Assembly: GCA_032718475.1 (NCBI GenBank)
Contig: JAUCBJ010008313.1
Location: 186,001 to 250,000, forward strand
Length of the DNA stretch: 64,000 bases
From: Nemertoderma westbladi
Lineage: Eukaryota > Xenacoelomorpha > Nemertodermatida > Nemertodermatidae
Direction of reading: 5' to 3'
Below are positions 40,339-51,881 of this stretch, piece by piece. Position 1 is the first letter of the stretch. Each line of letters begins with the position of its first letter. A program made the translations under genes and the position numbers. Under the pieces are notes generated by a model. That model saw only the letters and a list, made by a program, of their open reading frames with translations. It was not told the DNA's origin and did not search any database.

Positions 40339-43290
40339 GGGGGGGGGGGGGGGGGGGCACAAGCACTAAAGCTACAGATAGAGACGAGAGGTCAAACCAC
40401 CTCAGAGGGAACATAGCTAGTAGAAGCTAGCAGCGGGGGGAAACACTCACAGGGAGTGCCAAAGTGACAATTAGTATATTAGCCAATAGTGGGGAGGGAA
40501 GCACGTGATTAGACATAGGAAAGCATCCATTGGGTACAGAGGGCCAAAGTACAGTAAGAGGTGAAATCAATATTCGTGTGTGTTAATCATATATTATCCT
40601 ACATTACTGATTTACCGGTCAGTTGATTCAGTTACTCAGTTGCAGACCGGTCATAGTTAATGACCGTCACCGCCATTAACATCAGCAATTAATCTGTATT
40701 TTCTGCTATCATATTTTCTGTATCGTTACTGATTTATTGTGCTATTATCGTTCGAACCACCAATATTCAGAAACAACAGAAACTCTTATTGTTTTCCCCA
40801 ACGGCCTTCGGCCAAAGCAACTAGCACGACTGCCCAGCAGAATGGTGACGCGTACATATCTACCCCGGTCGGGATCTCCGATCCTGTCACATTAACTGGT
40901 TGGATATGCAGTGCTTTTGTAAACCTAAAAACAACACAACGTGGGAGGATCTTTCGTGAGGATTCTCCCACACCAGGCATAAGTGTTGCAACATTAGTAT
41001 ATAGAAAGTGGAGCTTACTCGGGGCGTTTTACAATTTCCTAGGAATTATATGTTCTGAAATTTGCCACGCTTGTAGTTTTCGTTAGTCTAAGAATTTTCC
41101 ACGTTTTTTTTTTTTTAATTTAGATGTTCAACATTTCCAAATTGGCAACCAAATGTGGATTTTTGTCCCAATTTGGAAACTACTAGCACTAAATGGTTAA
41201 ATTCGGAGTGAAGGCGACTGAAATCCTCAATGTGCGGATAAATTTGAAAGTTTGATTAAAAAATTTCGTTTAGCCAAATTTGGCCATTTTGGCCAGATAT
41301 TAATTTTACCCAAAAAATAACCCAATGGTATATTTTTACGTTGTTTTGTCGCTATCACCAAAGCAGTTTGGCCATTTCGATTTAAACTCATACCGAATAC
41401 ATATCCAATACAGTTGCTCATCGGGTCGAAAAATATTGGCCAAAAATATTGAACAGTATGCCAATAATTAAACTTTTAGCCAATTTTTGGCCAAATTGAT
41501 TTTTTTTGGATTTTAAATCATTATAACTCTGTTTCTTTTAATTAAAACGAAACCGTTCCACTTGGGTAATATATAGGGAATGTAGTAGTTCCATACTGTT
41601 ATTGATATTGTGCGTTGCCTGAATATTAATGGCTGCAAATTGGAGCCGAAAAATGGTAATTTTGGAAGTTGACAAAATAGGTTTTGGTAGAAAGTGGTTT
41701 TCTCCGAATTATGTCATTATATTTTTCTGAAACTTTAACACCTCTACATGATCTTAACAGCTCTACATTTTATCAATTTAATGTTAATGCAAAAAGTCTT
41801 TGCTTCTTGTAGAAAATAAGGGCCAAACTTAAGAAATCTGTATTTTCTGGAAATTTAGCCCAAAATTAGGCACTCAAAATGCCATATATTGTATCGGCTT
41901 AAATTGCATTTTTCCGTAAATCCTTCAAATTAGTTTCTTAGAATGCCAGTTTCTTAGATTGGCCAAAAAAATTTTAACTTTGAATTTTTTTTAATTTTAG
42001 CCTCAGATTACTTCAAAATTGTTGCTGCAGGTATAAAACCTGCCTTCAAAATTACTTATTTTACCAATTTACCCAAAATACTGTATATTTATTGATAAAG
42101 GACCAGTTATGGTATCATATTGATTTGTTTCTTACAAATTAATATTTAGTAAAGGTTCTTACGCTATCTAGTGCTATTACACCTATATTCGATCTAATTT
42201 CTACTGTAAAGGCCTAATAAACCTCAAATTGAATACGTGATGCTTATTGGCTAAGCTCCTTGCCGATAAAGCTACTGTAGTATATACTTGTGGTTGTGCT
42301 ATGATTGATTTTACTCTCTTTTTGTTATTGTTTAACAGAAGAAGTCGCACTGCCCATGCAGAGGCTTTGATCCCCGGTCAAGTTTAATTGACTGGTGGTT
42401 ATTACAGGCCTAAGGTCTAAACTTAAAGAGTTAATAATTGAAATATAATTATTCATCGCTACATTGTATATTCTACTGGTTTATTCAATTTATTCTACTG
42501 GTTTATTCAATTTATTCTACTGGTTTATTCAATTTATCTTTATTATTTGCTTAATATATCGCCGATATTACGTAATCATGGAGGTTTTACACGCGCCACA
42601 ACAGGTGGGTTGCTGTAACTAAGTATCAGTGATAATCTGGACAATTGTATCAGATTTGTGTATTTCATACCTCTGAATTACTAAATAATTAATATATGGC
42701 GATATTTCAGACCATTTATGTAAGCAAAGCTCTCATTATTAATTACACCACGATTGAGAGTTGTCACAAATTGAATACTGTAACGATATAGATATAATTA
42801 GACCCAAAGACTTGTCACTATACGTTTCCCCTAAAGGGAAACACAATCACCAGACTTGAGTTCTTACAGAATTAAATAGTCAGTCATTTGCTTGTTATAC
42901 TGTGTTGTCACACCCTCCCGGTATAGTATCTCAGTCAAATACAATAGATAATCAAATAACGTATTGAACTAAGTGAAATATAGAGCAAATCAATGCATCG
43001 AAGGGAAAAAGGGTAAATAAACAGATACAGTGAGCGGCCCTTGTTGACAGGTACACTAGCGCAATCCCGTTTATTGTATCAGACCGGACATCTTGCCTTC
43101 ATTTTTGCATGGTTTATTAAGTAACAGAAAAGAGTCAAAATATATTAAAATTGAGAGTGAAAGAACATAATTTACTAAAAGCGCTAACACAAATCCTCCT
43201 ATTATCGTATTATCCTCGCAATTACCTCGTAATTTAAATTTAAATCAAACCTGTCTGTTCAATCACTATCTGTCATTGCAACTTAATTTG
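40339..43290. other. AT-rich stretch without recognisable gene
   Basis: It starts with a 19-base G run (40339-40357). The 115-codon frame at 40739-41086 is not recognisable. Between 41230 and 41510 there are many TTGGCCA/TGGCCAAA words. A 22-bp unit is repeated three times at 42471-42536. I see no gene. Confidence 0.5.
42471..42536. repeat. 22-bp unit repeated three times
   Basis: Three exact consecutive copies of a unit with TTCTACTGGTTTATTC at its start. Confidence 0.9.
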
Positions 43291-43291
43291 G

Positions 43292-43858
43292 TTGATTCTT
43301 TCTTTCTTTGTTTATTTATATATTTATTTTTATATTGTATTTCTGTCTACTACCTGTAAAATAAATTCAAGCTACATCGACATTACCGAATCGCTACTCA
43401 TGATTGACATCCCCCCCCCCCCCCCCATTTATGTAAACACATACAATTATGAAGGTTTTACACTCTCAGAAAGGGATATTGGAAGCTTGGACGGCCAAAA
43501 TTGGGTAACAGATAACATTATAGAAAGTGTCATTGGTGTAATGTGCATTGAGAATGCACAGAAAGTACGAGATTTCAGCACTCGCTTTTTTTATATACTA
43601 TGAAGCAAAGGAGGTTATGAATCATTAAAAATATGGAGCAGATTAAGTGACTTTTCATCAGATTACTTATTCTTCCCCATCCATTGTAACAACCATTGGA
43701 CACTGCTTACCTTTTCACCCGCCACATGGGAGATTTGCTATTTCAACTCACTTGGTGGATTGGAATTAGAACTCATAGATGACTTCAAATTATGGGTATC
43801 TAATGAGGCTAATCGTTTCAGTATCCCTCTATGTTCGCGGTATTTCAACTTTCCATAA
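43292..43858 (+). pseudogene. Ulp1/SENP-like cysteine protease fragment with an in-frame stop
   Basis: One phase runs from about 43430 to 43858 and is broken only by TGA 43601-43603. Upstream are 'FTLSERDIGSLDGQNWVTDN' and 'STRFFYIL'. Downstream are 'KGGYESLKIWSR', 'YLFFPIHCNNHWTLLTF' and 'ICYFNSLGG', the Ulp1 (C48) pattern with catalytic His in HW. The expected Asp of a 'Y(F/Y)DSLGG' motif is Asn, and no catalytic Cys segment follows before 43858. Such proteases remove SUMO-like modifiers and are often carried by mobile elements. The 16-base C run at 43411-43426 lies inside the open frame but before the homology. Probably a transposon-derived relic. Confidence 0.65.
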
Positions 43859-44168
43859 CGCGAGTTGAATATTTTTGTATTTTATTAAAATTGATTATTC
43901 CGATATTACTACTGGGTGCGGGACCATGGGTTTTGGGCACATTCAATAAACTGGGGGCGATTTATGGGCGAACTTTGGGGCAACTTACAGGGTACGGGAA
44001 TAATTTCATAGTTATAAGGGCCAGGGGGGATGGAAAATGCAAGCAGTATTCAGGTTAGCCTGAGTACTATTAGGCCCTGGCCAACTTCCTGCTGCCTGTA
44101 GGGGTGGATTTGGTAATGCGCCAGGCCTAAAGGACAAGGACTGCCCTTAGCGGTCCCTGGCCAACGGC
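43859..44168. other. Spacer leading into the GC-rich repeats
   Basis: No gene seen. Composition shifts from AT-rich to GC-rich at about 43910. A segment with CCTGGCCAAC occurs twice (about 44077 and 44157). Confidence 0.4.
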
Positions 44169-45060
44169 AGCTACTACGAGCCTGAAAAGGACTCGGAACG
44201 CTGACTGCTTGTGTCAGGGATTTGCGACGGGCACCGACGGCCCCTTAGTAGCCAAGCCGTTCTGGGTCTCGATGATCGAACCCCGGGGTTCGTGAGGGGT
44301 GGAGCGGACACGCGAACAGGTGGCCAACTTAAGACTGCCCCCTGACCTAAGCCGTACTGGTTCTCGATGACCGATCCCTTCGGGGTTCGTGAGGGGTGGG
44401 ACGGACATGCGAAAGGGCTGGCCACAGGACTGGTTTGACAGGACTGCCCTTAGCGGTCTCGGGTCAACTGCGGCTACTACGAGCCTGAAAAGGACTCGGA
44501 ACGCTGACTGCTTGACTGTGATTTGCGACGGGAACCGACGACAGACCCCTTAGCCAAGCCGTTCTGGTTCTCGATGATCGTTCCCTTCGGGGTTCGTGAG
44601 GGGTGGAACGGACACGCGATGGGGTCGAAAGACAAAGGACTAGACTCGACTAGACTCTACTGGCCTACCGACTGTTCGGAGCAGTTTCTCGGCTGCTGAA
44701 GCAACTACGAGCCTGAAAAGGACTCGGAAAGCCTAGGTGGTTGGGTTTCTGTGATGAACTGACGGACCCCTAGCCAAGCCGTTCTGGTTCTCGATGATCG
44801 AACCCTTCCGGGTTCGTGAGGGGTGGAACGGACACGCGAACGGGTCCACCGACACGACAGACTCTTAGCCAAGCCGTACTGGTTCTCGATGACCGAACCC
44901 TTCGGGGTTCGAGAGGGGTGGTACGGATACGCGACAGAGTCTACCGACTGGACCGACCCTTAGCCAAGCCGTGCTGGTTCTCGATGATCGTTCCCTTCGG
45001 GGTTCGTGAGGGGTGGAACGGACACGCGACAGGGTCGACCGACACCGACACTACGGCACT
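44169..45060 (+). repeat. GC-rich hairpin-forming interspersed repeats (six A units, three B units)
   Basis: A units of about 68 bases start at 44251, 44345, 44552, 44772, 44867 and 44962. Each can form an outer stem (CCGTTC with GAACGG) around a CGAACCC-TTCG-GGGTTCG-type hairpin. B units (ACGAGCCTGAAAAGGACTCG) lie at about 44173, 44477 and 44706 and form CGAGCC/GG-A-CTCG stems. The order is B-A-A-B-A-B-A-A-A. The A unit at 44867 has CCGTAC paired with GTACGG, a compensatory change. This is an RNA-like or cruciform repeat of unknown nature; it is not a tRNA. Confidence 0.65.
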
Positions 45061-45543
45061 AAGACTGGGACTGAGGGAAAATCTGGGGAACATTAGGTAG
45101 GCTAAAATTCTGAGCGAACAGTGGGTTATTAAATAATATACCGTAGGGATTTATATTATCGTGTATAATTATTGTGAATATTTGGTGTATATTGATTTGG
45201 GGAAGCCCAAAATTATTCTTAATCAAGGTTCAACAGAGTTCAGTTACATTAAAGAGTATATCCAACTAATGCAGCTTTTCTCAACCGCAAACTTGCATCT
45301 TAGAAATATTCCCTCCCCACAATCAATATCCGGTGACTGGCCGGGGCTCGGTGGTCTGTTAAGTCACGTCTCCAGCATCGGCGTTTTTCCCCCTGGTGTA
45401 GGAATAACGGCAACACTCTATGTGATTTTCATATTTCTCCTCCACTCCCTAAGAAGTTTGCAAAACTTATCCTAAATAAGGAGCTGATTGAAGCAGTTAT
45501 CGATACCTCTATTCAGTCCTTTCGTGTATATCTTCATTTATTT
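45061..45543. other. Stretch without recognisable gene
   Basis: A 104-codon frame (45161-45475) is open but unrecognised. It lies just upstream of the RT-family relic and could be part of it. Confidence 0.4.
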
Positions 45544-47210
45544 GTGTCATCAAAATCAGTTCTAGTGAAAGCTACAGACTCAGTGCCCTCACAACCCACT
45601 AACACCCAGGTATCTTCCACCCAACCAGTTTCTCCTCAAACCCCTCAATCCTCACCAACTCAGCTAGGGTCTTTTAACCAGCCTCCTGTTGCACAAACTG
45701 GCAAAAATCTATGCCCTTCTTGCCAAAAAATGATTGCAGCCAATCAAAGTGGTAAGTTGCAGAAGCATAAGAATGTGAAGAGTGCATGATCCTTTATAGA
45801 ATCTGGTTTTATAATTTCCCACTTAACTAGCCTTACATATCTAAACCTCAAAATCCAGCAATTACATCTAGAGTGGGGGATACTATATCAATAGCAGAAG
45901 ATCCAAGCACCACCAAGGTATGTGTGAAATCACCCTCGGCAGACTCAAACGTATATGGTGTTGAACCTGATCTTCCTGATTATAATCCATCACATGCCCC
46001 TAATTTCTTTTGGGGACCCATTTGTGGCAAAGATCTTGTTATTTCAGTTGATGAACTATACTCTACTGATGTACATTGGTGTAAGAACTGCTTCAAGTTG
46101 CCTTCAGGTAAAGCAGGGAAAGATTACATTGAGGAAACTAACAGTCTTTTGTCTGGCTGGGAGTCAGGCTCTCCTTTAGAGGGTGTAGCATTCAAACTTG
46201 TTAGGTTAAAGATGTGGGAATGTGGTAAATTCGAGGATTTACTTCGTGACTCTCTAGCAATTCAAAAAAAGCTTCAACAATCTTATCCTGCTAACAAACC
46301 TATGGATACTGCCAGGATTTTGAGTAAACTTGTTTTTGAAGAAGGTAAGATAAGTGCAGCGATTAGATTACTTGAGAATTCGGATGGGAGGTTCCTAGAT
46401 CTCAGTAGCAGCGTTGTTGAAGAACTATATTCGAAACATCCACCAGCTGCCAGATTCTCACTTGATTATACACTAAGTTAATTCCTCCCAGCACCTTCTC
46501 ATCTATTACAGGTGAAATGGATTTCAAAGCTGCTTAGGGATAAGATGTATTTCGGGTCCTTCTGGCCTTGATGCAGAATCTTTAAAGAGGATTCTATGCT
46601 CAAAAGAGTTTCGCTCAAAGTCCACTGAACTCTGCCAAACTATCGCTAAAGTAGCCCAGCGCCTTGCTACAGAGCCCGTTGACCCTAATAGCATTGAAGC
46701 CCTTGTAGCCTCTCATCTTATACCTTTAAATAAAAATCCTGGAGTTCGTCCGATAAGTGTTGGGGAAGTCCTTAAGTGGCTAATAGGTAGAATTATAGTA
46801 AGTGTTGTGAAAGGGGATGTAAAACACACTGCTGGGCCTCTACAGACGGCGGGAGGGCATTCAGCTGGAGTAGAAGCAGCAATACATTCTTTTGTGGAAG
46901 AGTTTAGAGAATGAGGGTATTTTAATGATTGATGCATCGAATGCCTTTAACATGTTGAACAGATCAGTAGCCCTCCTCCATATCATCAGAATTCTTTGCC
47001 CTGCTATATCCCTATATGTCATTAACACTTATCGTAGGAAAATACTGTGTTGTTATTGAGCTTGGGTCCAACGAAGGAAATACCCAAGGTGACCCTTTAG
47101 CATTCCCCTGGTATAGCATATCCATTAATCCACTTCTCTACCACTATCACACTTGAATAAAGTCCATCTGGTTTGCTGATGACTCCAATGGCATAGGTAT
47201 TAGGTAATAT
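45544..47210 (+). pseudogene. Third DASN-type RT retroelement relic
   Basis: The first frame (45544-45789) is a Ser/Pro/Gln-rich segment ending in a finger-like 'CPSCQKMIAANQSGKLQKH'. The second (45873-46481) has 'VHWCKNCFKLPSGKAGKDYIEE' and 'RLKMWECGKFEDLL', ending in 'VEELYSKHPPA', the counterpart of 'DLLRAKHPPA' in the 4433-8920 element. After 46481 RT motifs appear in broken phases: 'GVRPISVGEVLKWLIGRI' (about 46740), 'TAGPLQTAGGHSAG', 'LMIDASNAFNMLNRS' (about 46924-46970) and a degraded TQGDPLA segment (about 47083). The C-terminal nuclease-like part is missing. Its N-terminal finger differs from the CXC-like segment of the other copy. Confidence 0.7.
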
Positions 47211-47279
47211 TCTAGATATCAAGAAATACTTTCCTGGTTGGTGACATCTATACTGTTGTTAGTTTTAACGTTTGAAGAA

Positions 47280-47510
47280 TTCCAGACTGTCTAACTGTCA
47301 GTCTAGTCTGTCTGTTTATCAGACAATCTGTCCATCGGTCAGTCGAAATTTAGGAAAGGACACTACCCCACTAACACATTAGTTAAAGAGGTTTTCCATT
47401 TCCGTTTCCAATGTGTATTTCATTCATTACTTTTCGACTGACAGACAGGCCAACAGACACAAAGACAGACAGGCAGACAGATATGCATGCAGGCAGGCAT
47501 GTAGAATGAC
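47280..47510. repeat. Degenerate CTGT/ACAG simple repeats in inverted halves
   Basis: GTCTGTCTG-type repeats at 47285-47345 and the reverse complement CAGACAGGCAGACAG type at 47440-47490 face each other across about 100 bases. Confidence 0.7.
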
Positions 47511-47695
47511 AGGCAATCTAGAATACATGAAACATTAAAACTGACATTATAAATATGATCACTAAACAGGAAAAGTCCTATAGCGAAATTTGTACATTGC
47601 ATGTGTATCTTAAATTTTGTCAGACTGACCAACTGACAGACAAGCAGACAGCTATACTACTACTAGTATCGGCATGCTGCATTGCAGCTGCATTT

Positions 47696-49277
47696 TTAAG
47701 AATGCTGTTCCGGCTTGTCGACAAAATTGCGCCGCCACAACTCCCTATCACCCATGACATTTGCTAGATCATCCGCATCTTCAGGGCCAGTGTCCTTTAA
47801 GATGCGTCTCAAGAAAGTCATGGGCTGTCCACCATGCTTATTCACTCCATGAGGCTGCCAAAGTACAAGATTATGCACTGGCTGGTCCTCATGGTGAAAG
47901 CAATGTCCTGCAAAGCGGAGGCGATTTTGTTCTAGTGTCAAGCTTGGGGGAACCAATGAGACACCTCCAATGTTATATAGTGTCTGGTTGGAGATGTGTG
48001 CATTGTACTTGACACAATGAACCCGGCGTAGCATTCTTGTGAATGTGCCATCCAGAGATTTGGTGTCCTCAGCAGTTAGAGCCCAGCATGGACTCCCTTA
48101 GAGGAGTACTGGTACTACTGCTGCTCTAAATAATCAGACATTAAGTTTCCGATTAATTATCGGTGACTTCCAAATCCTGGAAAGCCTATTCAAGGCTGCC
48201 CATGCCTTTCCCTTACGTATTCGAAGGTCCTCACCTGACTTCCGGATCCATGATCCCAGGTAACAGAAGTCGTCCACATGCTCAAGCATACCATCCTTTG
48301 AGCTTATGCTCATCCGATCAGAGGCTTGCTGAGAACTTTCAAAGTTAACTGTCAAAATTTTGGTCTTTCTGGAGTTAATAACACTAGACCAACACTAGAA
48401 GCAGCATGTTCTATTGAGCTGAGGAGCCGTTGGGCTCCCTCTAGTGATTCTGAGAGTAGTCCTAAGTCATCAGCAAAGTCTAGATCAGTTAGGTACTTGG
48501 CAGGATTTCCTCGACTTCTGGAGCCAGTAGGTGGAGTTATCATCACCCCATCATCATTATGATGATCTAACGACATGCATAGAACATAGTCAACCACAAT
48601 TATGAACAAGAATGGTGCAAATGTGTCTCCCTGGAGGACGCCCCATAACACTTCAAATGGTTCTGTGTCACCATCAACAGTAGACACAAATGTTGTCGAA
48701 CCATCGTATACTGATCTGATTGCTGCAATAATTTCATCAGGAATCCCATATAATGAAAGTATGCTGAACATACGTGAGCGGGAGACTGAATCAAGGGCCT
48801 TGAAGAAGTCAACAAAGATAACAGCCAGATGCCTGTCTTTCTTTTTTGATAACTCTTCAATTATCCTTCTAAGTGCCAAAATGGGCTCCATGGTCCCACG
48901 ACCTTTACGGAACCCATTCTGATTTCCACGGAGCAATCTCTCAATGGGATCCCCGATGCGATTTAATAGAATTCTATTGTATAGCTTTGCAGCAATCGAG
49001 ATCAATGAGATTCCCCGAAAAGAACCATAGAGTGTTAAGTTGCCCTTCTTGGGAACTGGCACCATCTTGTTGTACGGTACATGTCTACTATGATGGGATA
49101 GATGAGCTTTAAACACTCAGGTATTTTAAAGACCTCAGGGGGAACACCATCTACTCCACTGGCACGATTGGTCTTAATGCTCTTTGCAGCAGCCTTCACT
49201 TCTGTAAAGGAGATATCGCCAATGGAAATATATGGGAGTACAGACTCAGACACTTTTACTTCTATAAAGTAAAACAA
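47696..49277 (-). pseudogene. APE-type LINE reverse transcriptase relic, 5'-truncated
   Basis: Minus-strand frames in order: 49277-49035 ('KTNRASGVDGVPPEVFK', the RT entry), 49116-48352, 48355-48134 and 48034-47696. The 254-codon second frame has 'FRGISLISIAAKLYNRILLNRI', 'NGFRKGRGTMEPILALRRI', 'VIFVDFFKALDSV', 'GVLQGDTFAPFLF' and 'LDFADDLGLLSES', with the FADD active site at plus-strand 48466-48477. The last frame is the C-terminal tail with 'RLRFAGHCF' and 'DTGPEDADDLANVM', typical of RTE-like or related LINEs. The endonuclease domain is absent, consistent with 5' truncation near 49280. Frame overlaps show a few small lesions. Confidence 0.8.
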
Positions 49278-49987
49278 CAGCTATAACTCGAGAACTAAAA
49301 GAGATTTTCGCTGTCATTTTCAGTTTTGAAATTGCCATTAAATTAAGATCCAAAATCCGCAAAAAAATTTTGATTTTTTTTAATTTTGACCACAAACACG
49401 TGCCCTTAAAAAATAATACAAACTAACTAACATTCTCAGTATGGGGGTTTTTAGGTCATATAATATTCAAGGATTTAAGGATAGATCGATTATTATGGTC
49501 CTCCTAACAAGGTGACTCGGTCTGGAGAGAAAGAAACTGTAAAGAAGTTAAAAAAGTTACGTTAGAGTAGACCCAAATAAAATTACATGTTCGGTCTGTT
49601 TAGAGTAGTAGACTCGAAGTAGAAAGGAGAAAGGAGTAGAAAGTTTAACTCTAGCATAAATATTAAATGATATGGTTTAAAAAATATGGTGTTATAGCTT
49701 TTGCAACTAAAACTCTTTTTGGTATTCACTTTCGGCATTCCCTTGCCTCATTCTTAGTGGATGGAATGCGTCCAATAAGAGTCTTTTATTTTCTGCATAC
49801 TATTGAACTCTAGTAAATAAATATGTGAAATACGCTTCTTATTGGAAGTTGCTATATAGACTGCTATTTTTCAGGGCTCTAAGAATTCTTTGCATTCGAT
49901 TGCTGGGCAGGTTTTATGCTGCATTGTGACATCTCTTTGTTCAGTATTCTGCTTTGCTAATAGCAGAAGGATGTTTGCCAATAACAT
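49278..49987. other. Stretch without recognisable gene
   Basis: AT-rich. The part from 49290 to 49400 resembles in style the A/T-rich DNA around 41640-42000. Nothing else is seen. Confidence 0.4.
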
Positions 49988-50600
49988 CATAGATTTATTT
50001 ATACATTATGTAAAAACAATAACAAATACACCAAACAATGTACCGGTATAAAGGTATTGTCCAACATAACATATAGGATTACCCCTAAAGCTTTGCAGCT
50101 TATTTCCAAGGGGGTCCTTTATGTTACTTGGTTACAAATACAATATTACACTACGCTAACCTAAAACCAATATAAAACGTAATTACACTATGTACGTGTA
50201 CAACTTTACCGAGAGCGTGACAATGTCCGACTCAACGATAAAGATGTAATGTACAGAACAATTTATTATAAAACGTAATTACAGTATAAATTGTAAATAA
50301 TTAATAAACTAATAACTTACTGTAGGACAATTGTGCCTATTTTTACATTGCACATGGAGGTGAGATTTAACTGCAGATTTAAAAGAATGTTGATTATTTA
50401 GGTTTTTAATTTCATTAGGCAGAGCGTTCCAATTTTTAATACCGTTAAAAAAGAAAGTATCAGATTCGAAGGATTTACAATTCGGGAGGTAGAAGTTTGA
50501 AGCACTAGCTCTGGTACTGTAAGAGTGTGTATCGCGTACTCTGTTGAATTTTTGTTTTAGGTAATTGGGACATTTAGCTTAAAGTTTATGAAATATAGTT
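49988..50600 (-). mobile_element. 3' end of a CR1/Jockey-type LINE
   Basis: On the minus strand, a short coding end (50585-50309) is followed by an AT-rich 3' region that runs to a TATAAATAAAT end near 49990. The element is truncated at its 5' side. Confidence 0.6.
50309..50585 (-). pseudogene. LINE ORF2 C-terminal fragment
   Basis: About 90 codons on the minus strand: 'CPNYLKQKFNRVRDTHSYST', 'RASASNFYLPNC', 'DTFFFNGIKNWNALPNEIKN' and 'FKSAVKSHLH', then a TAG. The 'F-F-x-GIKNWNALP' pattern is the hallmark C-terminus of CR1/Jockey/L2-type LINE polyproteins. It is too short to have appeared as a long open frame, and a stop lies just upstream. The role of this tail in the LINE protein is unknown. 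Confidence 0.65.
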
Positions 50601-51881
50601 AATTACCGCAACATTGTGTCAGTAGCACGCAAGAATGATTTATACCCTAAACAGAGAATTGATTGTACTGACTTACTGTTGTACATGTTGATTTATTATA
50701 TATTTGATGGTCAATTTATATATTTGTTAATGATTTGGAGATTCTGCTACCTCAACACTGCATAACTTCTAACTTGTTTATATTTATATTTAACGAGGTA
50801 AGCTTTTGGGTGGTAAATTAGCAGTCTCGGTTCACCATTCATTGATGTGCATGAGAATACATGTTATCAGTTAGCCCAAACATGTGTGAGCCTGTCTACT
50901 CCTTATTAATGATGAAATTGTCCCAAGTCAGTAAATCAGGTCCCAGGGTGTATTTCAGTTGGGTCCATAATACCATATCCCTAAAGGATGTGACAAGCTA
51001 TAATTATCATTAATAATCTGTTGTAACTTACCTTAGGTCATAGACCAGTCTGTTATCTAGAACACAACACCTAAAACGGAACTTTTAATACTATCCCTTA
51101 AGTGAACATAATTCTTAGGAATTATACAGCGAGAATCAATCGAATGATACATAACCAGCACAATTCAAGTAAGCCAATATATTTCAGGATCCCATTTAAA
51201 GGTGGGTCATTCGCCGCGTTAGCTGATTTATATCTGATTGTATCTCGTTTGGCAAACTTAAGCAAGATTTCTGTGATAATAAAATTGTATGGTGAAAATT
51301 ATCAAAGTCTTCTAAAAGCACCATTGGACGAGGGACTCTGCCAGGTGGGTGATGAAGCCCTAGGTTTCTTTACACCAGACACCACCCGTTGTTCCTACTA
51401 AGGATGATAAATTTATTCTCCATTCTTCATACACTACCTGGTAGTGAAGTTTATTTTCTCAGACCTTTTGTTGGAGTAGTGACTCGATGGAATGGTTAGC
51501 TTGGACGTAGGAGGAGGCATCAGCGTTTTTTAACAAGATATCAAAGATGCCACCCTCTGATTGTTCCAAATTCCCTGAGCATTGAGATCGGCCTGGACTC
51601 CTTCCGGCTGGCCCTCTCTCTCGAGTTTCTCTCTCGAGTTACTGAAATTACTTAATTAATAATTACTTAAAATCTGACTTAATTACTACTGCTGTACTGT
51701 TTAAACTCTGAAATATTGCTGTATTGTCGGAATTTTGAATTTTGTTATTTTATTACATTGGTATATTGTCGGTTCCCAGTTTATTGGGATGTCGACCCCG
51801 CTCCTTGTAGAAAATGGAGTGTTGTGTTTCTCCTTCCTACGTCTTCAATGAGGGACTCCGTACAATGAACTTCTAGAAACC
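50601..51881. other. Stretch without recognisable gene
   Basis: A 99-codon frame at 51102-51401 is open but matches nothing I know. The segment just before 51882 may be the 5' untranslated region of the following LINE. Confidence 0.4.

Noticed and set aside
40739-41086. 115-codon frame as a host gene
   Set aside because: No recognisable domain, no splice signals considered convincing, and it lies in repeat-rich DNA.
44251-45029. tRNA or tRNA-derived SINE cluster, suggested by GGTTCTCGATGATCGAACCC-like words
   Set aside because: No cloverleaf with acceptor stem and anticodon loop can be drawn. The word falls within a hairpin with a TTCG loop.
44816-45100. 94-codon frame in the GC-rich repeats
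   Set aside because: It simply translates the tandem units; no protein pattern beyond the repeat.
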